Shown here in pieces: positions 60,401 to 64,000 of a DNA stretch of 64,000 nt. The stretch is from Brachycybe producta (lineage: Eukaryota; Arthropoda; Diplopoda; Playtdesmida; Andrognathidae). The DNA is taken from NCBI GenBank assembly GCA_036925085.1, contig JAUPFP010000102.1:1-64000 (forward strand), written 5' to 3'. Position numbers and translations under genes: made by a program. The number at the start of each line of letters is the position of its first letter. The first letter of the stretch is position 1. The notes under the pieces were generated by a model. It was not told where the DNA came from. It saw nothing but the letters and a program-made list of their open reading frames with translations, and did no database searches.

Positions 60401-63400
60401 TGATACAGCTACCCTTCTAGTTTCTAAAATACTTTCAAGTTTCTCTTAATTTTGCTCCTGAAAGACAAAATAAATGAAGTTCGATAGAATTTCACTAGAA
60501 ACTAGAAGAGAAACTTATACACATAATGGACATTTTTACGTTATAATTTCAAAACTAATTTTTTCTCCGTAGGTAAAAAAAAAAAGGTAATTTTTGATTA
60601 TTTCTTCATATCTTTGGCTACAAAAAACAAAATCTGAATGCTCAAAATTGCCATATAACAACAAGTTTGCATTTAAATATAACAATATAATTCATGTCAT
60701 TTACTCTTCTAGTGTTTTAAAACCGTTTCAATTTCTTTTAAATGTTGCTTTTGAAAAGACGTCGTAAACCGAATTAATGCAAGACTTATATTACAAACCG
60801 GTTGCGTTCCCTTTTCGAAAGTGTTGGACAGATCTCCGATATTGACGAAATCCGAAGCGAACGGAGCATAATGATAAGGAAAAAACCATTTCCAAGATGG
60901 ACAACCTTGATAATAGTACTGAAGAACCCAACAAAGTCCCTCAGCATAAGCAGCGGCCACCTTATGCCGAAAAGCAACGTTATCGACCGGAACGTCGAAC
61001 TTATTCGTGTAATAACGATCCTTCCAACCGGCCTCATAAAGCCGTACGTCGTCTTGAGGTTCTTCTTCATCAGACGCGTCCTGAGATATCTTTGCCTCGT
61101 CCCACTTACGTTTTTGACCTCTTGCGCCAGCTTCGGGAGCCGCCTAAAAACACATTTGAAACGTGAAACAAAATAATAACTTCTTGAACCAATTAACAAC
61201 AAACCTCCGACTTATCGTCGGATCGCAACGTGGACTTTAAAGCACGAGCAGCATCGGAATTGTCTTGCGACTGCCCTTGTAGTCTCATTTGATACGCCTC
61301 TCGACGTGCGTCGTGAACGGGTGACGGGTTATTGCCGATAGGCTGTAAAAAATCCACTCGTAAGGATCGAGCAGAAAGCAAACAAGGTCACGAAAAATAA
61401 TGGAGCTACGTACAACGGGAGCGAATTGACCACGTGGAGTCCACGCAGGTCTGTCAGCAAATTTTTGTCTCTTCTTTTGCTCTTTTTGCCGTCTTCGAAA
61501 TGAAAGCTTCAAACCAAAACCGTTTATCAAACACAGTACTTTAGAAAAACACAAACTAAAATACCTCTTGCTGTTGTCTTCGCTGAAAGATTTCGTCCTC
61601 AACATCTCCTAGTCCTTTTAAACCAACAAAAATAAACACACATTGTAATGCGATACAAACTTTAACAAAACTCGATCTTCATACCATTCATAATGAGCTG
61701 GACTCTGTCTAGAGCGACCATTCCGCTATCCGTCAGATAACCCTGAAAAAAAAAATGAAACAACGTTCCCGAGAACCGATTGATTAATCTAGAAACAGCA
61801 GAAATCATTAGTGCGAAAACCACGAAGCTTTACCCCCGTTTTGTAAACAGCCTGCTTATAGAGACCGATCAGTCGATCGATTGCTCCTTCTCGGATCTCT
61901 AAAGACGGCAAATGCGGTAGGAAATCGTTACCGACGAAGAAACACATAAACACCCAGTCGTCCAAAGCTCTCTTAAAAATAATAAAAAACAACTCATTGC
62001 AACAAAAAACCACTTTAAGCTACTTTATACACAGCCGATATACCTCAATATCAAATTCGAACGGCAAATTGTGCATAACCAACTCCCGTTCGAGATATTC
62101 TCGAAGTACGTTCAATCGCAGAAAGATAAACTCTTGTTGTGCACCGATCGTCACCGGGAGCTCATCGAACTCTCCCTGCGCTTCCTTTGGCGTTCCCATA
62201 CAGTTTTTCACCTCGTGTCCTAAACGAGGATCAAGATTCGTGAATTCAACGTCTCTTGTTATAAAAACAAAATCTTCGATCCGTTACCTAATTGATTGCA
62301 GAGTTCGCAAGGTCGAGGTTGATTCGGTTTGAATTCTTCTCGTATGATGGTGAAGTTCGGCTCGTGAGTTGCGAGACCGAGCATAATAAGATCGGCATCG
62401 GCACCACATAAACAATGCTGTGTGTTGGGATCGTGATCGGGGTTCGATCTCTGCTTACGAATATAATCCATGATCTTATGCTCGCCTTCCCCAGGAGAAT
62501 TAGCGTCTGAAAGAATCACGGTGATGTTCTTCCAACCGGGATCAGAATTCAGTCTATCGTGAATGTAATAATGAAGACAAACAGCCAATCGATCCATAAA
62601 TGGAGTTCCCTATTTTAACACAAAACAAACACGGAAAAACCATCATTTAAGATGATTTATGAATAGGTTGATTTTCTTAACCCTTGGTTATTCTACAGTT
62701 TCAGAAGAAAAACACTGAGAAGAAACTGAAGCCATGTTTAGAAACAAGAAGAATATATTTCAGTGTCTTTTCAATGCTTTTCTAAGCGCTTCCAGGCATT
62801 TGCACGTGTTTGAACCCTTTTCCATGCATTTGCGCGCGTTTTTTCTCGCTCCTCTTACATGTTTTTCCATGCAAAAAAATAAAACCTTAAAACCGCTTGA
62901 AAAATAAATATAATTACCGGAGTAATGCAATTGGAATCGAAGTGTTCCTCTTTCGTTTTCTCTGGAGGAACATTAAATCCTTTCTCTTGTAATTCCAGTC
63001 TGATTTTACTTATTTCCTCCACCTTTTCGGCAACTTCCTTCGAAGCACGGAATCGTCTCGACCGCTGCTGATTCATCTTCGCACGAGGCGCCTAAAAACA
63101 CCGAAACAATTAAGTTACCAACTCCTTAGCTTCTTTTTGTCTTTTTTAGACGTCGGTTTTAAACTTACGACACCGTCGATGGCCATGTAGAGAACACGTC
63201 TCGGACGAACGATGCTAAAAAGACGGTCGATGTATTCGAAAATAAGGACCATCATCTCGTCTTCATTCTTCGGAGCCGGTCTATTCACAAAAATGAATAA
63301 AATTAATATCTTTCTAGTCGATATTTAATACGAACTCGAATTACTTGTCTTCGGGATGACAACACGGATGAATGATACCATTCATATCCAAATAGAGATT

Positions 63401-63472
63401 ATCAAACTCTATTTGATTTGGATTCGGTTGAGAACTGTCAACTGGAACTTTGACACCGTCCACATCTCTCGG
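35730..63472 (-). CDS. XRN2 (Rat1): 5'-3' exoribonuclease 2 (XRN2/Rat1), 20 coding exons, 5' partial
   Basis: Nuclear processive 5'-3' exoribonuclease that degrades 5'-monophosphate RNA; in eukaryotes it acts as the torpedo in RNA polymerase II termination and trims pre-rRNA and snoRNA (family knowledge). Twenty exons join in phase to 935 residues plus stop; human XRN2 is about 950. Visible landmarks in order: [82 protein letters not shown], a CCHC knuckle [57 protein letters not shown] and [19 protein letters not shown], ending in a Gly/Gln/Arg-rich tail. The acidic metal-binding residues expected for XRN enzymes are present in these motifs. Only the first coding exon (about 25 residues) is missing and must lie beyond 64,000. 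Two introns appear to use GC donors. No disruption seen; the gene looks functional. Confidence 0.97.
35926..38451 (-). other. XRN2 last intron, 2.5 kb
   Basis: Between the proposed GC donor at 38,451 and acceptor tttttacag at 35,926. It contains CT microsatellites (36,115-36,134; 37,254-37,309; 38,040-38,062), a repeat of GATTAATCG-like motifs (36,280-36,600) and no gene. Confidence 0.7.
37254..37309. repeat. (CT)n microsatellite
   Basis: About 27 CT units with one TCGC interruption. Confidence 0.95.
38452..38563 (-). CDS. XRN2 (Rat1): XRN2 coding exon 20 (poly-Gly/Gln)
   Basis: 112 bp. Completes a Gly codon and encodes about 16 glycines, then [20 protein letters not shown] and GG. No GT donor in the right phase exists; GG|gcaaat gives phase 2 and joins the last exon in frame, so a GC-AG intron is proposed. 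Confidence 0.78.
38745..38960. mobile_element. Foldback element FB1, short copy
   Basis: Left arm AAGGTGATTTTAAAGTG, TCAACTCAAACTCTTAATTA, TCTTTCAGGTG, GTGTTTTAGAAACTAGAAG; only remnants of the right arm (CCTTAAGTGATTCTTG, CATCTAGTTTTTTATT). Confidence 0.68.
39043..39056. promoter_or_regulatory. Candidate RFX X-box-like palindrome
   Basis: GTTGCCTTGGCAAT matches GTTGCC-N2-GGCAAC with one mismatch, in a mixed-composition island inside the XRN2 intron. Presence alone does not show function. Confidence 0.3.
39441..39490. repeat. (AT)25 microsatellite
   Basis: Fifty uninterrupted bases of AT; a perfect palindrome that can extrude a cruciform. Confidence 0.97.
40655..40990. mobile_element. Foldback element FB1
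   Basis: Left arm AAGCTAATTTTCGAACTTTT, GATTATTCTTTTGTCTTTCC, GAAAGTGTTTTAGAAACTAG, TGATATCTTTCAAAATAAAC; the right arm is shortened (ACATAAAAAGCTGC, TTTTGCAACTTAAAAAAGAC, TCAAGAATTCGAGAATTG). Confidence 0.75.
41738..41945. mobile_element. MITE family M3, long diverged copy
   Basis: Inverted pair GACAAAGTGAAGTCGAAGGT / TTTTCGACTTCATTTTGTC and GCAATGTATTTTAGATAGAA / CCATAGAAAATACATTGC. Ends TGCCTGTATGCCAAGGGTC, matching the family terminus CTTGGCATACAG. Confidence 0.72.
41954..42376. mobile_element. MITE with GATGCTACACGTAGCAACA termini
   Basis: 423 bp between perfect 19-bp inverted termini (41,954-41,972 and 42,358-42,376). The interior is rich in TTGCAAC/GTTGCT motifs on both strands. No ORF and no clear target duplication. 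Confidence 0.82.
42385..42965. mobile_element. Foldback element FB1 split by the Harbinger-like MITE
   Basis: A short left-arm piece lies before 42,408; the arm resumes after 42,680 with GAAACTAGAAGAGTATGCC, then the right arm AAGATGTCAACATGAAGATA, CTCTTCTAGTTTTTAAAACA. Confidence 0.75.
42409..42677. mobile_element. Harbinger-like MITE with TTA duplication, nested in FB1
   Basis: Starts GGCCGGGCACAAATTAGG and ends CCTAATTTGCTACGGGCC, flanked by TTA (42,406-42,408; 42,678-42,680). Removing it restores the FB1 motif GTGTTAGAAACTAGAAG, so the insertion boundary is exact. A 3-bp T-A-rich duplication suits PIF/Harbinger elements. Confidence 0.87.
43640..43728. mobile_element. Probable FB1 remnant
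   Basis: TGCTGAAAAATTTAAGAATA and GATAGAAACTACAATAGGAG resemble a decayed left arm, cut at its right side by the pogo-like MITE. Confidence 0.4.
43729..43954. mobile_element. Short pogo/Tc1-like MITE with CAGTAGGACATC termini
   Basis: 226 bp, starting CAGTAGGACATCGATTATC and ending GATAATTGACGGTCTACTG, flanked by TA (43,727-43,728; 43,955-43,956). Inner repeats TTCTGATAATC and GTTCCGATAATTG. No ORF. Confidence 0.83.
44060..44190. mobile_element. MITE family M1, right half only (copy F)
   Basis: Keeps CTAGCCTCTAATCAGG, AACTGAGAAACATTTGC and the end GCATAAAAATCCGAGCCC followed by TA; the left half is deleted. Confidence 0.75.
45083..45798. mobile_element. 716-bp non-autonomous element with TCACACTACTCAACAAATTG termini
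   Basis: A 21-bp inverted terminal pair (45,083-45,103 and 45,778-45,798) frames a sequence with repeated GGTTAACCAC / AACTGCAGTTA-like motifs. No ORF. No convincing target duplication; class unknown. Confidence 0.7.
46885..47625. mobile_element. Foldback element FB1 interrupted by ~350 bp insertion
   Basis: The left arm start (AAACCCTCGAACTTTGG, TTATTTTGTCTTTCAG) is separated from its continuation (AATTAAGAGAAACATAAAAG, AAGCTAGAAGGGTAG at 47,325) by an insert beginning near TTAGGGATGGGCG (46,965) and ending near 47,310. The right arm has ACAGTTCTAGTTTCTAAAAC and ATCCAGCTATTCATAAATCA. Confidence 0.65.
47905..48391. mobile_element. Hairpin transposon family H1, long copy
   Basis: 487 bp flanked by perfect 8-bp direct repeats GTTAAAAC (47,897-47,904 and 48,392-48,399). 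The left end GGTGGCGCTGATCAAGCGCC is followed by tandem CAAATTGAATAAGCGC / CAAACTGAACAAGCGC units; the right arm (48,303-48,391) is the inverse. Between arrays lie 120 bp with TTAGG-like repeats. The repetitive Trp/Leu/Phe reading frame on the reverse strand is a tandem-repeat artefact. Confidence 0.88.
48072..48099 (+). repeat. Short TTAGG-like run
   Basis: TTAGGATTGG followed by TTAGGTTAGGTTAGG inside the H1 element's central region. Three clean TTAGG units only. Confidence 0.6.
49571..49612. repeat. Inverted (ATG)n/(ATC)n microsatellite
   Basis: ATGATGATG units switch at 49,596 to ATCATC, forming a perfect palindromic microsatellite hairpin. Confidence 0.92.
50679..50855. mobile_element. 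MITE family M3, intact copy
   Basis: Starts CCTTGGCACACAGGCCAC and ends AGTGGTCTGTGTGTCAAGG, with TTTTGGTGGTCGACTGC and its inverse CAGTCGAAATCGACC inside. 177 bp, no ORF. Confidence 0.82.
51007..51480. mobile_element. Hairpin family H1 with an FB1 element inserted in it
   Basis: Short H1 arms remain at 51,013-51,050 (GAACAAACGCCAAACTGAAT) and 51,437-51,480 (TTATTCAGTTCGGTACC to GATCAGCGCCACC). The same 9-bp word AAAATTAAC flanks both sides (50,998-51,006; 51,481-51,489). An FB1 copy occupies the middle. Confidence 0.75.
51071..51442. mobile_element. Foldback element FB1, complete copy nested in H1
   Basis: Left arm GAACAGCTGATTTTCGAAG, AACTTGAAAGTGTTTTAGAA, ACTAGAAGGGTAGC, TGATATC; right arm AACATGAAAATACCCTTAAG, TGATTGAGTTACCCTTCTAG, AATCAAGAGTTCGAGAGG. 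Among the clearest copies for defining the family. Confidence 0.85.
52490..53210. repeat. Degenerate CA-rich repeat with TGTCACA core
   Basis: Imperfect units such as GTGACACACTGTCACA and CAAACATACACAGAG over about 720 bp; reverse-complement counterpart of 25,950-26,570. Cys/Val/Ser-rich reverse-strand frames are artefacts. Confidence 0.75.
53870..54200. mobile_element. Foldback element FB1
   Basis: Left arm GAAATGGAAAGTATGTTAAA, TTTTCAAGTTGATATCTTTC; right arm CTTTGAAAGATATCAACATT, CCCTTAAGAGACTGAGTTAC, CATTTTAGTTTCTAAAACC. Confidence 0.75.
55490..55790. mobile_element. Foldback element FB1
   Basis: Left arm AGAAATTGAAAGTGAGTTAG, AAACTAGAATAG; right arm AATACCAATAAGTGATTGAG, CTACTCTTACAGTTTCTAAA, TTTTGCTCCTGAAAAAC. 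Confidence 0.72.
55791..56030. mobile_element. Foldback element FB1, right-arm fragments in tandem
   Basis: CCCCTTCTAGTTTCTAAACC and, 75 bp on, TCCTTAAGTGATTGAGATAC then TTTTGCACCTGAAAGACG: two partial right arms side by side. Confidence 0.6.
56080..56285. mobile_element. Foldback element FB1, compact copy
   Basis: Left CAAACTCTGAATATTCTG, TCTTTCAGGTGCAAAATGAA; right TACCCTTCTAGTTTCTAAGA, GAAAGACAGAATATTGAAGA, AAAATCAGCTGTTCATAAAT. The inner part is deleted, leaving the outer arms. Confidence 0.75.
56622..56638. repeat. Poly(G) run, 17 bases
   Basis: Uninterrupted G homopolymer; potential G-quadruplex and sequencing-error site. Confidence 0.95.
58274..58359 (-). CDS. XRN2 (Rat1): XRN2 coding exon 19
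   Basis: 86 bp. Encodes [28 protein letters not shown]. Strong donor G|gtgagt opens the 19.7 kb intron. Confidence 0.88.
58546..58674 (-). CDS. XRN2 (Rat1): XRN2 coding exon 18
   Basis: 129 bp. Encodes [42 protein letters not shown]; matches the VLKPSDWEK..RQWKPQLGF region. Confidence 0.9.
58725..58945. mobile_element. Foldback element FB1 in an XRN2 intron
   Basis: Left stub GTGGCTCATCACTAAG and AACAAGTGATTTTCTTATT; right arm TTTTGAAAGATATCAACATA, CTACCCCTTCTAGTTTTCCT, TTTTGCTCCTTAAATTTAG. Lies in the 608 bp intron between exons 17 and 18. Confidence 0.72.
59283..59351 (-). CDS. XRN2 (Rat1): XRN2 coding exon 17
   Basis: 69 bp. Encodes [20 protein letters not shown] then GA; corresponds to INFKDPQFAEDYIFKAVMLPG in human. 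Donor GA|gttagt. Confidence 0.9.
59425..59481 (-). CDS. XRN2 (Rat1): XRN2 coding exon 16, followed by a GC donor
   Basis: 57 bp. Encodes [18 protein letters not shown] plus TG. The only in-frame exit is TATG|gcaagt, a GC-AG intron that joins to give VVCIRFRDP, aligned to human VVSINFKDP. Confidence 0.85.
59586..59769 (-). CDS. XRN2 (Rat1): XRN2 coding exon 15
   Basis: 184 bp. Encodes [20 protein letters not shown] to [10 protein letters not shown] plus two bases. I end it at donor GC|gtacgt because only this phase joins the next exon to read [11 protein letters not shown]. Confidence 0.85.
59842..59998 (-). CDS. XRN2 (Rat1): XRN2 coding exon 14
   Basis: 157 bp. Encodes [40 protein letters not shown] and [10 protein letters not shown]. 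Donor G|gtatct. Confidence 0.95.
60064..60153 (-). CDS. XRN2 (Rat1): XRN2 coding exon 13
   Basis: 90 bp. Encodes [30 protein letters not shown]; the conserved MGVFPAAS motif fixes the frame. Confidence 0.94.
60225..60490. mobile_element. Foldback element FB1 in an XRN2 intron
   Basis: Left remnants GTGAAAGTGTTAGAAACA; right arm CTTACTTTGAAATATCGCAA, ACATGAAAATATCATTAAAT, CTACCCTTCTAGTTTCTAAA, TTTTGCTCCTGAAAGAC. Lies in the 645 bp intron between exons 12 and 13; another right-arm fragment follows at about 60,700-60,780. Confidence 0.72.
60799..61143 (-). CDS. XRN2 (Rat1): XRN2 coding exon 12
   Basis: 345 bp, phase 0. Encodes an acidic linker ([20 protein letters not shown]) and the conserved core [42 protein letters not shown]. 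Confidence 0.95.
61205..61342 (-). CDS. XRN2 (Rat1): XRN2 coding exon 11
   Basis: 138 bp, phase 0. Encodes [20 protein letters not shown] to LRSDDKSE, a low-conservation linker. Confidence 0.9.
61414..61506 (-). CDS. XRN2 (Rat1): XRN2 coding exon 10
   Basis: 93 bp. Encodes [20 protein letters not shown] then [11 protein letters not shown]. The FRRRQKE stretch is nearly identical to human; donor gtacgt. Confidence 0.92.
61565..61608 (-). CDS. XRN2 (Rat1): XRN2 coding exon 9 (44 bp)
   Basis: Encodes [15 protein letters not shown] between strong splice sites; corresponds to GEVEDSIFKKRKDDE in human XRN2. Confidence 0.9.
61685..61742 (-). CDS. XRN2 (Rat1): XRN2 coding exon 8
   Basis: 58 bp exon encoding [19 protein letters not shown] and the first base of the next Gly. 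It aligns with human GYLTESGYVNLQRVQMIML; too short to be found as an isolated open frame. Confidence 0.92.
61834..61971 (-). CDS. XRN2 (Rat1): XRN2 coding exon 7
   Basis: 138 bp. Encodes [20 protein letters not shown] to [20 protein letters not shown] contains the last conserved metal-binding Asp of the XRN core. Confidence 0.95.
62044..62219 (-). CDS. XRN2 (Rat1): XRN2 coding exon 6
   Basis: 176 bp. Completes the zinc knuckle (HEVKNC) and encodes [20 protein letters not shown] and [11 protein letters not shown]. Confidence 0.95.
62288..62609 (-). CDS. XRN2 (Rat1): XRN2 coding exon 5
   Basis: 322 bp. Encodes [56 protein letters not shown] and the first half of the CCHC zinc knuckle (CELCNQLG). 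Carries the Glu and Asp residues of the active centre. Confidence 0.96.
62640..62760. mobile_element. Foldback element FB1 fragment in an XRN2 intron
   Basis: One arm only: AAGATGATTTATGAATAGG, CTTGGTTATTCTACAGTTTC, GCCATGTTTAGAAACAAGAA. Lies in the 308 bp intron between exons 4 and 5. Confidence 0.65.
62918..63091 (-). CDS. XRN2 (Rat1): XRN2 coding exon 4
   Basis: 174 bp, phase 0 at both ends. Encodes [19 protein letters not shown] through [11 protein letters not shown]. The basic RSRRFR patch is a conserved family signature. Confidence 0.95.
63169..63280 (-). CDS. XRN2 (Rat1): XRN2 coding exon 3
   Basis: 112 bp; completes the Lys codon and encodes [20 protein letters not shown] to [11 protein letters not shown]. 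Donor gtaagt. Confidence 0.95.
63345..63472 (-). CDS. XRN2 (Rat1): XRN2 coding exon 2 (first visible)
   Basis: Acceptor ttttcag, 128 bp, donor AA|gtaatt. Encodes [20 protein letters not shown] through [18 protein letters not shown], with two of the expected catalytic aspartates (VPVD and YLD). Confidence 0.93.
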
Positions 63473-64000
63473 CTGAAAATTAAAACGTGGCGGGGAAGAA
63501 ACACAACTTCAGACAATGTTACAACGTATTTTGGGACTTAGGCCGCTTCAAATGGAATATTTTGTGGTCGTCTTCCGTAAAGAGATATCAATGGTTCAGA
63601 ACCTGTAGAACCAATTCGCCAATTACTGGAACTGGTTCGCCAGTATAGGTCGAACTGATAAGAACTGGTTACGAACCGAGTAGAATCGGTTCGGTTTTAC
63701 CGTTTGCTACCTCTTACTAATGTGCTGTGCAAATCTGCTAATGCGTATTGAGAACCAGTTCGTCAAGATCGACGAACTGATACAAACCAGTTTCCAAAAA
63801 AAATCGCGAACCAATTAAACAGGTTCCCAACCGAGTAGAAACGATTCGGTTCTACCCGTTGCCGCCTATACAAACTACTGAGAATCACCGGCACTGTTTT
63901 TCCTTCGCCACAGCGGCATAGTGGTCGAACCCACTAACAGTAGGCCTGCTAGGCCAAATTTCTTAACTACTTTTTTCACATGAGCCACTTGGTAACGCTA
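63473..64000. other. XRN2 intron 1 (partial) with GAACCGGTTC-like repeats
   Basis: No sequence encoding the expected MGVPAFFRWL start was found on the minus strand, so exon 1 is outside. 63,590-63,860 repeats a unit containing AACCGAGTAGAATCGGTTCG twice (63,677 and 63,830), with multiple GAACTGGTTCG palindromic motifs. 63,900-63,995 may be a tRNA-derived SINE on the minus strand. Confidence 0.6.

Noticed and set aside
60802-61176. 124- and 138-codon frames overlapping XRN2 exon 12
   Set aside because: Shadows of the strongly conserved XRN2 exon in other frames.

Overview
The window is eukaryotic, AT-rich and packed with microsatellites and small non-autonomous DNA transposons. It holds two protein-coding genes I can support in full detail, both with spliced reading frames that join in phase. 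The NK2 protein resembles insect scarecrow (MSLSPKH start, DPRFA-ISRLMGSS across the splice, [16 protein letters not shown] after the homeodomain). I therefore infer a protostome, most likely an arthropod; a short (TTAGG)-like run is compatible but weak. I cannot name the species.

Layout. 1-1,850: the 3' end of a non-LTR retrotransposon reverse-transcriptase ORF, a GC-rich ~40 bp minisatellite, a long GA-rich block and a degenerate AAAATGGCGG repeat. 1,855-11,545: non-coding, with foldback copies, MITEs and microsatellites, ending in the upstream region of the homeobox gene. 11,546-13,920 (+): Nkx2.1/scarecrow, two coding exons and a 947 bp intron filled by transposons. 13,921-35,729: gene-free intergenic DNA dominated by repeats. 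35,730-63,472 (-): the 5'-3' exoribonuclease XRN2/Rat1, 20 coding exons; the first coding exon (about 25 residues) lies beyond the right edge. Its 19.7 kb intron (38,564-58,273) is a large reservoir of repeats and possible regulatory sequence.

The two genes are convergent (tail to tail). From memory, human XRN2 and NKX2-4 have the same neighbour relation and orientation, so this looks like an ancient bilaterian microsynteny retained in a protostome. Functionally the genes are unrelated: one is a developmental transcription factor, the other the nuclear torpedo exonuclease. A likely reason for linkage is regulatory DNA of the NK2 gene lying in or beyond XRN2 (inference).

The most striking non-coding content is transposon structure: (i) a foldback family with ~190 bp arms present about 25 times; (ii) a hairpin family whose inverted arms are short tandem GCGCCAAACTGAATAA units and whose copies are flanked by 8-bp direct repeats; (iii) a ~310 bp TA-flanked palindromic MITE with six copies; (iv) pogo/Tc1-like and Harbinger-like MITEs, several nested in one another with clean target-site duplications. 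XRN2 also appears to use two GC-AG introns.
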